A stretch of 64,000 nt of DNA, taken from assembly GCA_008682415.1 (NCBI GenBank), contig VANK01000006.1:1-64000 (forward strand), in the 5' to 3' direction. A program made the position numbers and the translations under genes. The stretch's first letter is position 1. Each line of letters opens with the position of its first letter. Shown here piece after piece: positions 34,965-45,258 of this stretch. Below the pieces are notes generated by a model that had not been told where the DNA came from, made no database searches, and was given only the letters and a program-made list of their open reading frames with translations. The DNA is from Acidobacteria bacterium AB60 (lineage in GTDB: Bacteria; Acidobacteriota; Terriglobia; Terriglobales; Acidobacteriaceae).

Positions 34965-35271
34965 TTAGCCAATTACCTGCCCATTCCTTTCGGTCTGGTC
35001 AACGCCTCCGAAGTCGCTCACTACCGTTAAAAACCAGCGGTCATGATGAACTCTCCCATGGTTATCGTAGGTGTCCTTCCACTCGATTATGCCCAGCGTA
35101 GCCTCTGACCCAGGTACCAAGGTCGATCGGTCAACTCTGAGCGGTTTTCCAGGGCAATCAGGTGTGCCGTGAAACACACTCACGTCGAATGCAATTGCCT
35201 GCGATTTGTTCTCGATTTCCATCCAGAACATTCCGGAGGCATCATTTGCCCATTTCTTCCGGAAGGATAGG
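34965..35271 (-). CDS. Hypothetical protein, C-terminal part
   Basis: About 100 coherent residues: SFRKKWANDASGMFWMEIEN, SQAIAFDVSVFHGTPDCPGK, LVPGSEATLGIIEWKDTYDN and RWFLTVVSDFGG. It looks like a beta-sandwich protein. The frame is open to 35471, but above about 35275 it is antisense to an ABC permease tail and no start codon is evident, so the 5' end was probably lost in a rearrangement. Family unknown. Confidence 0.4.
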
Positions 35272-35284
35272 ACGGGTTGGAGCC

Positions 35285-35384
35285 GTTGGCCCTCGCACTG
35301 ATTGCCGTGGCACTCCTCTCCGTCTATCTGCCTGCCCGGAGAGCCTCGCGCATCAATCCCATTGAGGCTCTGCGTTCCAACTGA
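35285..35384 (+). pseudogene. MacB/FtsX-type permease C-terminal remnant
   Basis: The plus-strand reading LALIAVALLSVYLPARRASR followed by INPIEALRSN and a stop is the typical last helix and tail of MacB-like ABC permeases. Only the last 33 residues remain; the sequence upstream is unrelated. Confidence 0.7.
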
Positions 35385-35501
35385 GCTCTGCGAAGCAACG
35401 TTTGGCGGGGCCTCGCCGCAACGTGTCTGATCGTCCCACTCGCGACGAACGCGAAAAGGGTCGCCGTCCAAGGTGGCGACCCCTCGCTTCCCGACCCCAG
35501 A

Positions 35502-35963
35502 CTACTTCTCCGGCTTCTTCTCCTTTTCGTCGGGCTTCTTCTTGTCCGGCGGAGGCGGCTGTTGGTGCGACGGCGGCGGAGGCGGAGCCGCGTGTTGCGG
35601 CGGAGGTGCTGGCAGCTCTTCCTCACGCGTCGGTGGCGGAGAAGGCGGAGCCGGCCGCTGCGGCGGAGCCTCCTGTCGAGGCTGCGCCTGCGGTGGCGGT
35701 GTCGGCCGCTCCTCAGGCCGTGGAGGCGGGGCCGTCTGCGGTGGTGGCGCAGGCCGTTCCTGCGGTCGCGCCGGCGGTGGCTGATACTGAGGCCGCTGCG
35801 CCGGACCCGGCTGGTTTTGCGGTGGCCGCTGCAACGGAGCTGGTTGTTGCGGCGGCGCGGGCCGCTCCTGCGATGTTGGCGGAGCCGGCCGCGATGGCCC
35901 GGGTGCTTCCGGCTGTGCCGGCGGCCTGGCTCCCGGCTCCGGAATCTGCTGCGGCCGTTCCAC
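35502..35963 (-). CDS. Proline-rich protein tail next to an IS110 remnant
   Basis: 153 residues with more than one third Pro and many Gln, Arg and Glu (RPAPPTSQERPAPPQQ-like units), ending KKPDEKEKKPEK. It starts at GTG right after an in-frame stop and lies 40 bases from the IS110 remnant, so it is likely the disordered end of a larger secreted protein whose front was removed. Low complexity makes its coding status uncertain, but the consistent frame and charged end favour it. Confidence 0.4.
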   Translation of the reverse strand: MERPQQIPEPGARPPAQPEAPGPSRPAPPTSQERPAPPQQPAPLQRPPQNQPGPAQRPQYQPPPARPQERPAPPPQTAPPPRPEERPTPPPQAQPRQEAPPQRPAPPSPPPTREEELPAPPPQHAAPPPPPSHQQPPPPDKKKPDEKEKKPEK

Positions 35964-36002
35964 GGGCGATCAGTGACCAGATGATGCGTGCGTTCTTATT
36001 GG

Positions 36003-36939
36003 CTACCGCGACACATGCTTTCGTTGCCCCGAGCCGTTGTTGCTTGTCGATGATCCATAGGCTTCGCTTGTTGACTTGGCCTTGGCTCGGAACCCGACGC
36101 AGCGAGCACCATGAATTAGGAGCGTTCGCAGGTATGGATCACCATGCTTTGTGATGCCCAGAAGCCTGCTCTTGCCGCCGCTTGAGTTCTGCTTGGGCAC
36201 GAGCCCCAACCAGGCAGAGAACTGACGTCCATTTTCGAAGGCATGCCCGTTACTGATCGCAGCGACGATGGCCGTAGCGATCAGAGGTCCCACACCCTCG
36301 ATTGCTGAAATGCGTCGGCAATCAGGGTAGCTCTGAAATGCAATCAGTATCCGGTGGTCCGCATCGGCGATCTTCTTGTCTAGATCCGCGAGTTCTTCAT
36401 ACAGGCTTTGAAACAAGTCTCGGCCGAATCCTGTGAGCTGGTTCTCTGCGTCCTCCAGCACCGCCGGCAGCCCGCGCCGAACCTGTCCTGGATGTTGCGG
36501 CAAAACGATCCCGTACTCGGCAAGTAGTCCGCGGATCTGGTTGATCAGCTGCGTGCGGCAGCCAACCAGCCGACTACGGGCCCGGTGAAGGCACTGAAGA
36601 TCCTGCTGCTCGATCGATTTCTGAGGGACGAAACGCATGTGCGGCCGTGTCACGGCTCAGCGTCGTCGGCATCGTTCTTCTGTGACTTCACGTACGGCTT
36701 GACGAACTGTGGGGCCATCAGCCGGACCGTATGATCCAGCCCGCCGAGCACGCGTGCCCAATAGTGGCACTGCCACTCGCTTCGATCCCGATCAGGCATG
36801 GTGGAAGCGCGGTGAAGAAACTCACCAACTCGCCCCTCCTCAGCTTCCGCCGCAGCACCTGGCGCCCCGACTTGTCCGCTCAGTGCACCTGGAACACCTG
36901 CTTCGCAATGTCCAGCCCGATGGTCGATACCGTCTTCAT
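36003..36939 (-). pseudogene. IS110-family transposase, decayed
   Basis: The C-terminal two thirds is an open frame (36003-36653) with the transposase_20 motif: RISAIEGVGPLIATAIVAAI, FSAWLGLVPKQNSSGGKSRL, GITKHGDPYLRTLLIHGAR. The N-terminal DEDD part is readable from ATG 36939 (MKTVSTIGLDIAKQVFQVH, with GAGGAGAGG upstream) but contains a TGA after VH and two frameshifts, near SGSA and DDAE. Key phrases such as APQFVKPYVKSQKNDADDAE remain. Inactive. Confidence 0.85.
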
Positions 36940-37045
36940 GGCCTCTCCTCCTCGTGGGGAGCTTACCAACTCTCCTCTACGAGGCGGGTCCATCCCATTA
37001 GGTCAGTTTTCACACAGCGAGACTTCCAGACCGCGACAGCTCGTC

Positions 37046-38071
37046 TTACTGGGTAGCGGCTCCGCCGAAGCTCCATCCAGTGGAGATCGCAAGCTGATTG
37101 TTACCCGCGCGGTAGGTGTACGTTACTCCAGCGACCGGAACGATCGGTTTGCCCTTTGCAAAGAAAAATATGCCAAGGCCGGGACTCGCGTACCTCACTT
37201 TGGGACCCCCGCCGAGGTCCGATCTGAATAGACCATCAGCCGCAAACTGATGCTTTAATAAGGTCGGCTGGAAAACAACGTCGACATTGATCTGCTGACC
37301 AGTATGCGTGGAATAGGCTCCAACGTAGACATCTTTTGGAGAGGAGCTTAATACAGCTTGTCCCGAAGACGTTGAGGATATGACCTGCGACTGATATGAC
37401 TGTTGCTTGAGATCCGAGAGGTTGTTTGCACTTCCGAGTACATACGCGGTGCCGATTCGCCAATCTGCAGGTATGGTTGTACGGAGAAGGTTGAGTGCGA
37501 TAGTCCCTCGATATTCACTGAAGGTCACCTTGGTTGGGTCTGGCAAAGGCAGCTTTGTAGACACGAGGTTATAGAACTCGCTATATCCGTAGTGGAATTG
37601 TCCTAGGAGGAATTGACCGTTCTTTGCATGGCAGATTGTCTTGAGGCGTATCAGGCTGGGGCTCCCAGGCTTTATTGATTCACCACCATTCGGATCTGCA
37701 CTTGCCTTTACGCACTCATTTAGTTGATCCTCGTTATTCCGCGAGAAACGCAATGCGACTCCAACTTCTCCAAATGCGCCATTCGCCGGCGCACTTTTGT
37801 TCACGATCGTTCCGGTACCCTTTTTGACGGTGCCTCCCCCACCTCCGCCAAAGGACCACGGGCTGGTGGCGGCCCTCGGAGCGAAGAAGTCATAATTGAA
37901 ATCGAACCGCGCCTGATCGGTGCCAAGATTGTAGGACAGCACGCCCGTAGTGGTCGGCAAGAATATTGTGTTGTCACCGGAGGCGCTCTGGAAGAGAGAT
38001 TGTTGGGCGAATGCCTGCATGAACGCGGGCAGTAGCGCTAGAGAGAACAGTCTGAAAAGCATCTTGGACAT
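37046..38071 (-). CDS. Secreted protein, possible outer-membrane beta-barrel
   Basis: 341 residues with a signal peptide (MSKMLFRLFSLALLPAFMQA, FAQ cleavage). The rest is rich in alternating aromatic/polar strands, a long Gly run (SFGGGGGGTVKKG) and ends TYRAGNNQLAISTGWSFGG, like the terminal strand of an outer-membrane barrel though without a final Phe. Two Cys (NECVK, TICHAK) may form a disulfide. Family not recognised. The next gene upstream (38145-38597) lies on the same strand. Confidence 0.6.
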   Translation of the reverse strand: MSKMLFRLFSLALLPAFMQAFAQQSLFQSASGDNTIFLPTTTGVLSYNLGTDQARFDFNYDFFAPRAATSPWSFGGGGGGTVKKGTGTIVNKSAPANGAFGEVGVALRFSRNNEDQLNECVKASADPNGGESIKPGSPSLIRLKTICHAKNGQFLLGQFHYGYSEFYNLVSTKLPLPDPTKVTFSEYRGTIALNLLRTTIPADWRIGTAYVLGSANNLSDLKQQSYQSQVISSTSSGQAVLSSSPKDVYVGAYSTHTGQQINVDVVFQPTLLKHQFAADGLFRSDLGGGPKVRYASPGLGIFFFAKGKPIVPVAGVTYTYRAGNNQLAISTGWSFGGAATQ

Positions 38072-38144
38072 ATCCGCCTCTCCAATCGGGGAAGTCGTTT
38101 TGTTGCGGAGACCGCTTATTCGACCTGGGAGATCTGGACTTCGG

Positions 38145-38597
38145 CTATTTGTCCTTACCCCCGCCGTCGTCAGGTCCCTTCAAATCCTTAAGGTAGACAG
38201 GACCGTCAAGAAACGCAGGGGCCTGGGGCGAAGTTTTCCATTTCAACTCGTATACCTTTTTGGGTCCCGCCGGCTGGAAGTGATCGTCGATTCGCGTGAG
38301 TGATAATGTGAAATCTATATCAAGGCCATTCTGTGTGGTTGCGTCAAAGTAAAGAGCCACTCGTTGTTGGGCTGCCGGAACGCTCAGATCTACATATATC
38401 TTTGACTCCGCGTGCAGTCCACTTGGTGTGGTGACGGTGGGGATGGGCTGCAGTTGAAGGTACAGCTTCGTGAGACTGAAGGCGAACGCACCCGCTTGTG
38501 TCTTGACATCAACCTCTGCATCAAAATTCGGAAGAGGTGGCGAGACAGCGTCGGCCGGCTTCGTAGACGCAACGACACTTCGCTTTTTCGGAACCAT
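38145..38597 (-). CDS. Hypothetical 150-residue protein
   Basis: The ATG at 38597 (MVPKKRSVVASTKPADAVSP) has AAAGGATAGTC just upstream; the long frame to 39035 is not real. The product shows beta-rich segments (AFAFSLTKLYLQLQPIPTVT, SKIYVDLSVPAAQQRVALYF, GLDIDFTLSLTRIDDH) and a Gly/Lys/Asp tail. No signal peptide. It precedes the secreted protein on the same strand by about 70 bases, so the two may be an operon. Confidence 0.5.
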   Translation of the reverse strand: MVPKKRSVVASTKPADAVSPPLPNFDAEVDVKTQAGAFAFSLTKLYLQLQPIPTVTTPSGLHAESKIYVDLSVPAAQQRVALYFDATTQNGLDIDFTLSLTRIDDHFQPAGPKKVYELKWKTSPQAPAFLDGPVYLKDLKGPDDGGGKDK

Positions 38598-38939
38598 GAC
38601 TATCCTTTCTGTGCTGTCCATCGCAATCAACTGTCGCCGATCAAAGTGAGGGCCAGTGTCACTCGCGCGGTCCGTCGAGTTGTGATTATCGAAGAGCGTA
38701 TCCAGAAAACTCCGCTTCGTCCATAGATTTCTGACGCAACGACGCGTCGGGGTCCCCCTCGTCTTATCGGAGTATCTGTACTCGCGAATCTCTGATATGG
38801 AGTGATCCTGTCCACGCCTGCGAATCTGTAAGGCCAAAGGAAGAATAGTAATCGATTGGGTGGTACTGGGAGCTGGAGATAACTCAAATGGCGGTGAGCC
38901 ATGTTCCTCAATGCCGATTAGATGCCCAGCAAGACCGCG

Positions 38940-39240
38940 ATGATCGGAACGTTCGCAAGCCCCCACCAAGAGGAGGGCCGCTCCCTGCCCAATGCACGAA
39001 CGGCGGCATTCTTGACCAGTGCCAGCGCGCCGCATGCGCCGCCATGAAGCCCATCGCCTCGGCCTCCAGATACTCCAGATTAACAGCGAAATTGAGGATG
39101 TCTGTTTCAGTTACGGCTTTCTCCGATGATGCCGCGGTTCCACCGCCGCCCATAGCGGGGCATGCCGAATCCATCTTCTTCATGAAACGGTCTCCGTTTG
39201 GCGAGGCGGATGCGAGGTCGTCAAATAAGTTCTTCGGCAT
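38940..39240 (-). pseudogene. Ferritin-like protein N-terminal fragment
   Basis: From ATG 39240: MPKNLFDDLASASPNGDRFM, then TETDILNFAVNLEYLEAE, the conserved first helix of Ferritin_2-type proteins. After LEAE the sequence changes abruptly to unrelated residues, and another frame there reads ALVKNAAVRALGRERPSS and a hydrophobic end, suggesting a junction with a second broken gene. Confidence 0.45.
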
Positions 39241-39712
39241 AGATTGCCGGACTGTCGCGGCTTGGCCTGTATTGGATGAAGCTGGGCATCGGTACCGAGC
39301 GCCCCTACCTGTGAGTCCGCATCAATTCCCGATACAGAGAAAGTCAACCCTTCGGCCCACACCTGGGTTGTCGCCGGCTCCGCCGCGGCCTTAAAGGATC
39401 AGTTGCGCTGTGCTTTCTTTGCCACATCACGAATTCGAAAGCGCATCCCATTAGTGAAAATGTCTTGACAAGGTCCTCTTCCCATGTGATCGTTAGTCGA
39501 ATCAATTTCCCGGCTGCAATTCCCCACCCTTGAGCTTTGCAGGTCAGAAAAGCCAAAGCGCCGTCCAAATCTAATTGAGGTGAGTCATTGCCGATGCTCA
39601 GTCGGCTTCAGATTTCACTCTCTGTGCACGGCCTGTCCCTAAGCGACCATTATCGGCTGCGCCTGCCGATTCACAACTCTTTCCGTACACTAACTGAGCT
39701 TTGGAGAAGCTG
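39241..39712. other. Stretch with one doubtful frame
   Basis: The minus frame ending at 39344 (ALAFLTCKAQGWGIAAGKLI, RLTITWEEDLVKTFSLMG, then a basic tail) is coherent but lacks a normal start codon. No other gene is supported. Confidence 0.35.
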
Positions 39713-40468
39713 ATGGCCAGATTCGGCTTATCTTCGATGTTATTTGCGCTGATTTCGTTGTTATTTCCGCCTCGATGCCTTTCACAAGCAGCCCAGTCAC
39801 CTCTTGAGATGTTGGCCTCCGCAAAACGAGCCTTCACTAGCGGGTCAAGTGTTACCTCGATCCAATTGCGAGGGAGTGTACGTGTGATCGCAGGGAGCAG
39901 CGACGAAACCTCACCAATCAGGGTATCTGTAGATGCGGATGGGTCCTCGATGATAGAGACTGACCGAGCGAACGGCACGCGCATCGAGAGGCAGACCGCC
40001 TTTGTGTCAGGACAGCAATGTTCTTGGTCTGGGCCGGATGGGCTTATTCATTCCAAGGTCAGGCACAATTGTATGGTTTCTGTGAATTGGCTTCTGCCCG
40101 AACAACACCTTTTCAGTAACGCCTTCCCCCCGAGCAGCCAATCTGTTGTAGCGAACTCATCCGCCTCGAATGCAGTCTCTGTTCATTGGGAATTGCCTTC
40201 CACCCCATCTGTCGAGCCGGGACCCACGGCTCTTATGGCCCACCTCAGTTCATTTGATCTGGTTTTCGATCGTACAACGGCGTTGCCAGTCGCGTTGTCA
40301 TACAACTCCCATCCTGATTCGAATGCAACCCTCGACATACCGGTGTGGATTTTCTACTCGGATTACCGCAGCGTGGATGGAACCGAGATTCCTTTCCACA
40401 TTAAGCGGTATCTCAACGGGGTTCTATCGATGGATGTCACAATTACCGACGCTCAGATTTCGAGATAG
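39713..40468 (+). CDS. Secreted hypothetical protein before the RHS gene
   Basis: Starts at ATG 39713 with GGAGAAG upstream; the signal peptide MARFGLSSMLFALISLLFPP ends near RCLSQA. The 251-residue protein has the look of a lipid- or substrate-carrying beta fold (LASAKRAFTSGSSVTSIQLR, RVIAGSSDETSPIRVSVDAD, FDLVFDRTTALPVALSYNSH, FYSDYRSVDGTEIPFHIKRY). It ends 17 bases before the RHS start on the same strand, so they are probably co-transcribed. Similar short secreted proteins often precede RHS genes in Acidobacteria (recollection). Confidence 0.65.
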   Translation: MARFGLSSMLFALISLLFPPRCLSQAAQSPLEMLASAKRAFTSGSSVTSIQLRGSVRVIAGSSDETSPIRVSVDADGSSMIETDRANGTRIERQTAFVSGQQCSWSGPDGLIHSKVRHNCMVSVNWLLPEQHLFSNAFPPSSQSVVANSSASNAVSVHWELPSTPSVEPGPTALMAHLSSFDLVFDRTTALPVALSYNSHPDSNATLDIPVWIFYSDYRSVDGTEIPFHIKRYLNGVLSMDVTITDAQISR

Positions 40469-40485
40469 GTTCGGGAGAACGATCA

Positions 40486-43400
40486 ATGCGATTGACTTTG
40501 CGCTGGCTCGCCGTCTCATTTCTTGCCCTACTGGCTATCGTACCCGTTATTCACGGCCAGGCGACGGGGTTGTATGCGTTTGGACCCTTTGATAGCCCAG
40601 GCCTCGATTCGATCAATCGTGGGAATTTAAACATTCACCTCACGATTCCCGTCTTCAGTAAGCCTGGCCGTGGGAGCAGCAGCTTCTACTACTATCTGAA
40701 CTATGACGGCTTAGTGTGGCAGCCAACGGACTCGGCTGGAGATACGGTGTGGACGCCTGCGGCCGAATGGGGTTGGACGGACGTCACGAACGTCGAGTTT
40801 GGGTACGTGACCTACAGCCTGACGATCAATGACTGCACCAAGAACGGACTTCAACTTCAAAACCAAACATTTGCTCAATTCCTCTACCATGACGCTAAGG
40901 GAAACGCTCACGGGATTCCGTATTCCTACACAAGTCCATGCGGTAATATGGGTGCTCCCTCAGGTACCGGAACATACGCGCTGACTGACAATTCAGGCTA
41001 CACAATCTATCGGAACGGGATAGCCTTTTCGGCCATGTCGCGCTCTGGTGCGCTTTTCGCTGTGCCTCATTACCCCGTCGGAACTACATATCAGAATCAC
41101 CCCGGTGCAGCGAGCGCACAAGATACGAACGGCAACGTGATTTCCGCATCATCATCCGGAGTGTTCACAGACACTATGGGGACTACGGCCCTTTCGGTCT
41201 CGGGCGTCGCGCCGAACCCAGTCATCTACACTTATACTGACCCCAATGGAACTCACCAGACGATCACCGTCAACTACACCCAGTACACCGTCCAGACCGC
41301 CTTCGGCGTGAGTGGCACCACTGAATTCAGCCAGGCGGGCGTACCTCTCGTCAGTTCGATTGTCTATTCCGCGGATGGCTCATCCTACTCGTTCTCCTAC
41401 GAACAAACCCCGGGCAATACGTCCGCCGTTACAGGACGAATCCATAGCGTGACCCTGAGGACAGGCGGAACCATCACTTACGCCTACTCAGGTGGATACA
41501 ACGGGATTGAACCTGACGGGACAACGGCAAACCTGATGCGCACCACGTCAGATGGTAGTGCCACCTACACTCGTTCGAACATCAGCTCGACGCAGTCGAC
41601 GACGAGCTTCAGCGACCCATCGGGAAACACAACGGTGTCTTCCTACCTGCTGACCTCGACGGGCTACTTCTACGAAACGGACAGAAAGAGCTATGCCGGA
41701 GTCCCAAGCGGTACGCCGTTGTCCGAAATCAGTACCTGCTATAACACTCCTCAGGGGTCATGTTCCGGAAACTCTGTCTCATCGGCGTTCGCAAGTATCT
41801 TGCAGACGTTTTATCTGAATGGGAGTTCGCCGGGTTTTGAATACCAAACGTTCGCGGGGCCCGAACTAGTCCAATCAGATCTTGATAGCTCCACCGCGTT
41901 GACAACTTATTACGACTACAACGCGTATACCGGGCCGTACGGGATCACGTTCTATCGGGCGGCTGATTCCTACAGTTCAAGCGGGAGCACGCTGACTGCG
42001 AAGACAGTCTATTCGTACGACGACACTACTCTAACAACGACCAGCGGATTGCCTCAGCATGTGTCCGTGTCGACTACCCGGGGAAATCTCACCCATGTTC
42101 AGCAGTGGCTGAATTCAACCGGATCTGCATCGGTGACAACCGCCTATGGCTATGACGATGCAGGCCAGGTGAGATCAAAGACTGACCCGAACGGATCGGT
42201 CATGAATTATAATTACGACTCCACAGACGCACTTCTGACCGGGATCACGTATCCAACCGTCAACGGGATACAGCTGACGCAGGGGATCCAGCCAGACTCA
42301 AACACCGGTCTACCGTTGAGCACAACTGATCCGAATTTGAACGTCACACACTATCACTATGACGGCTTGTTGAGGACCACGGAGGTGGATGACCCTGACG
42401 GAGGATGGACGACGATCGCATACCCCAATACCTACCAGATTTCTACCTATGCCTTCCAGAACTCCTCTACCCACACGGATTCTGAAGCGCTCTATGATGG
42501 ATACGGGCGCCTTATCAGAACCGCACTTGCCAATGGCCAGAGCACGAACCCTTGGTATCAGCAGGATACGTGCTACGACCAGAATGGGAGAGTGTCGTTT
42601 ACTTCTTATCGCTATCAAGGATCAGGGTGGGGAATCGGCGCGGTCTGCTCCGGAACCGCCGGAGATGGCTACACATACGATGCGATCGGCCGCCTGACTA
42701 AGGTGCAACACGGCGACAGCACATCGGCACAGGCCTCGTACAACGCGGCAACCACACAAACAACTGATGAGAGCAACGTCACTCGGCTAACTACCAGAAA
42801 CTTGCACGGTATGGTGACCGGAGTTTGCGAGATTTCGTCGAACGGAACAATGCCGGGATCCGGAGCACCGGCAGCGTGCAACATGGACATCTCAGGGACA
42901 GGGTTCAAGACAACCTATGCGTATAGCTTCTTGAATCACTCGGTGACGGTCACGCAGGGTGCTCAGTCGCGGTTTTTTCAATCAGATTGGATTGGCCGGC
43001 CCATCTTGACCACTGAGCCCGAATCGGGATCGACCAGCTATAGCTACTCCTACCTCACAGCCGGGCTGCAGGTTGCGCGGATCCGCCCGAAGGCCAATCA
43101 ACCTAATTCTTCAACGACCACGACAACCACATCTCAATATGATTTGCTGGGGAGAATCTCCAGCATCACCTACAGTGATGGCACGCCCGCGAAAACCTAC
43201 ACGTACGACACAGGCAGCCTTTGGGGCACAACACTGCAGAATCCCAAAGGACACCTGGTGCAACAATTCAGTGGGACAAATGCAGGGTCAATCTATAACT
43301 ACGATTCAATGGGGAGGGTCACCTGGAATGGAGAGTGTACTCCATGGACTTGCGGAACCGGGAGCCATCTGGTCTCGTACGCGTACGATTGGACGGGGAA

Positions 43401-45258
43401 TCTCACCCAGGAAAGCGATCCGGCGAGCGGAACCATCACCTATACGCGATCGCTTGCAGGCGAGGTGACCAGCGTGGTGAACCAGAGTTACTCGCTCACA
43501 GGAGGCGCTGGACCGATCAGTCTCGTCTCGAACGTGCAATACAGCGCAAACGGCCCGACCAGCTATAGTTTGGGGAACGGACTCAAAGGCGTATCGTCTT
43601 ACGATCAACTGGGACGTGTTCAAGGAAATTGGGTGTGCAGTGGTTCCACAAGTCCGAGTTGTAGCGGTGGAACCAAGATATATGGCAATACAATGAATTG
43701 GCAGGGCGTGCGCCTCACGAGTTCTACAGAATTTGACCCAATGGTCAATCAAAGCTCAACATACAGTTATGATGAATTCAACCGGCTGACATCGAAGACC
43801 GGTACAGCCCCGAATTTCAGTTGGGTCTACGACCGCTGGGGAAACAGATGGGACCAGAATGTAACGGCGGGCACTGGGCCTTCTCCGCAACTTACAATAA
43901 ACACGGCTAATAATCAGATAACGGGCAGCGGATACACCTATGATGCCGCCGGGAACATGACAAATGACGGATCTCACAGCTACACATTCGATGCCGAAGG
44001 AAACGTTACTGCAGTCGATGGCGGCGCTACGGCGTCTGCCGTATACGACGGGTTGAACCACAAGGTCCGAGCTCAAACCGGGAGCAATGTCGTCGAGTTC
44101 ATGTTTGACATCACTGGTCGAGTGACCTCAAACTGGGTATCGGCCACTGTAGCCAATGAAGGCCACATCTTTGCAGACGGTGCACAGGTTGCATTCCGTA
44201 GCGCAGATGGAAACACCTACTTCACCCAAAAGGACATGGTTGGCACCGACCGCATTCACACCGGTCCTTCGGGAGCCGTGAATGCCACCTATTCGTCGTT
44301 GCCCTTTGGAGATGGTGGAGCAGTTTCGAACAATAACAATTACGCAGCGTGGGATTTTGATCGGTTCGGCGATATGGACTTCAATACAGAATCAAACACG
44401 TACCATGCGCCGTTTCGTCAATACGCGCAAACTCCTGGCCGTTGGATGAGTCCGGATCCTTACGGGGGAAGCTATGATTTTATGAATCCTCAGAGTATGA
44501 ACCGATATTCGTACTCATTAAACTCACCGGCTAGTCTCTCTGATCCCTCCGGTCTCCATGTATGGTGTGGGAACAACATAGCATGCACTTTCCACTATAA
44601 CGGGAGCTTGTCCGGTGGCTCGAGCGGTGCTCCTGGGGGAGATCCCTATGGACCCTTTGAAACTCTGCTTTCGTCTGAATCAGATCAGAGACTTTTGGGG
44701 TTGCTGGGGTACCAGATAATAGGTGGAGAACTCTATCTTGCTGCCGGAGTTGTCAACGTGCCGAACCCAGACTATGGCCCAAACGATCCTCTTTTATTCA
44801 CATCGTTTCAAAACTGGGTGGATCTTGGCCTTTTCAGTGTTGCTGCATCCAACTCGAACGAGGAAATGTATCAGCTCACGGGGGACCAATCGGGATACTA
44901 CTTCAAAGGGTGGCGGCACGACGTAAAGTCCTGTTTCGTCGATACCGGTCTGGGTACGATTGGTGATGACATGGATCCTTTTGCCCCGGGTGTTTGGAAT
45001 ATTGCGGGTTCAGTTCCAGCGGCGGTGAGTCAGTCGAATGTGCTAGCTGCTGGGGCGTACATTGCCCAGAGAGGATTGACAATACCGTTAAGATCAAGTG
45101 CTGTTCGGTCTGCCTTTTCGGGTCCTGAACTGCCGGGAGGAGCGCTTGTTGGGGCTGAGATGCTTGGTAAAATTTCTGGGTGGGTTACGATCGCGAATTT
45201 GTACTACTCAATCGGCGACGCATACAAGAACGAATGGAAGAAGTGTGGGTGGAAATGA
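40486..45258 (+). CDS. RHS/YD-repeat protein with variable C-terminal tip
   Basis: 1590 residues. Signal peptide MRLTLRWLAVSFLALLAIVP, then an N-terminal beta-rich part, many YD repeats (for example YNYDSMGRVTWNGE, YDAIGRLTKVQHGD, YDLLGRISSITYSDG) and the RHS core end APFRQYAQTPGRWMSPDPYG followed by NRYSYSLNSPASLSDPSGL. RHS repeats form a hollow shell holding the C-terminal domain. The 230 residues after DPSGL have no known toxin motif; they contain Cys pairs and a hydrophobic region near the end. The stop overlaps the next gene by 4 bases, a usual toxin-immunity layout. Confidence 0.88.
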   Translation: MRLTLRWLAVSFLALLAIVPVIHGQATGLYAFGPFDSPGLDSINRGNLNIHLTIPVFSKPGRGSSSFYYYLNYDGLVWQPTDSAGDTVWTPAAEWGWTDVTNVEFGYVTYSLTINDCTKNGLQLQNQTFAQFLYHDAKGNAHGIPYSYTSPCGNMGAPSGTGTYALTDNSGYTIYRNGIAFSAMSRSGALFAVPHYPVGTTYQNHPGAASAQDTNGNVISASSSGVFTDTMGTTALSVSGVAPNPVIYTYTDPNGTHQTITVNYTQYTVQTAFGVSGTTEFSQAGVPLVSSIVYSADGSSYSFSYEQTPGNTSAVTGRIHSVTLRTGGTITYAYSGGYNGIEPDGTTANLMRTTSDGSATYTRSNISSTQSTTSFSDPSGNTTVSSYLLTSTGYFYETDRKSYAGVPSGTPLSEISTCYNTPQGSCSGNSVSSAFASILQTFYLNGSSPGFEYQTFAGPELVQSDLDSSTALTTYYDYNAYTGPYGITFYRAADSYSSSGSTLTAKTVYSYDDTTLTTTSGLPQHVSVSTTRGNLTHVQQWLNSTGSASVTTAYGYDDAGQVRSKTDPNGSVMNYNYDSTDALLTGITYPTVNGIQLTQGIQPDSNTGLPLSTTDPNLNVTHYHYDGLLRTTEVDDPDGGWTTIAYPNTYQISTYAFQNSSTHTDSEALYDGYGRLIRTALANGQSTNPWYQQDTCYDQNGRVSFTSYRYQGSGWGIGAVCSGTAGDGYTYDAIGRLTKVQHGDSTSAQASYNAATTQTTDESNVTRLTTRNLHGMVTGVCEISSNGTMPGSGAPAACNMDISGTGFKTTYAYSFLNHSVTVTQGAQSRFFQSDWIGRPILTTEPESGSTSYSYSYLTAGLQVARIRPKANQPNSSTTTTTTSQYDLLGRISSITYSDGTPAKTYTYDTGSLWGTTLQNPKGHLVQQFSGTNAGSIYNYDSMGRVTWNGECTPWTCGTGSHLVSYAYDWTGNLTQESDPASGTITYTRSLAGEVTSVVNQSYSLTGGAGPISLVSNVQYSANGPTSYSLGNGLKGVSSYDQLGRVQGNWVCSGSTSPSCSGGTKIYGNTMNWQGVRLTSSTEFDPMVNQSSTYSYDEFNRLTSKTGTAPNFSWVYDRWGNRWDQNVTAGTGPSPQLTINTANNQITGSGYTYDAAGNMTNDGSHSYTFDAEGNVTAVDGGATASAVYDGLNHKVRAQTGSNVVEFMFDITGRVTSNWVSATVANEGHIFADGAQVAFRSADGNTYFTQKDMVGTDRIHTGPSGAVNATYSSLPFGDGGAVSNNNNYAAWDFDRFGDMDFNTESNTYHAPFRQYAQTPGRWMSPDPYGGSYDFMNPQSMNRYSYSLNSPASLSDPSGLHVWCGNNIACTFHYNGSLSGGSSGAPGGDPYGPFETLLSSESDQRLLGLLGYQIIGGELYLAAGVVNVPNPDYGPNDPLLFTSFQNWVDLGLFSVAASNSNEEMYQLTGDQSGYYFKGWRHDVKSCFVDTGLGTIGDDMDPFAPGVWNIAGSVPAAVSQSNVLAAGAYIAQRGLTIPLRSSAVRSAFSGPELPGGALVGAEMLGKISGWVTIANLYYSIGDAYKNEWKKCGWK

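Noticed and set aside
35402..36154. Ala-rich plus-strand frame of 250 residues
   Set aside because: Arises from the GC-rich proline codons of the opposite strand and runs into the IS110 remnant.
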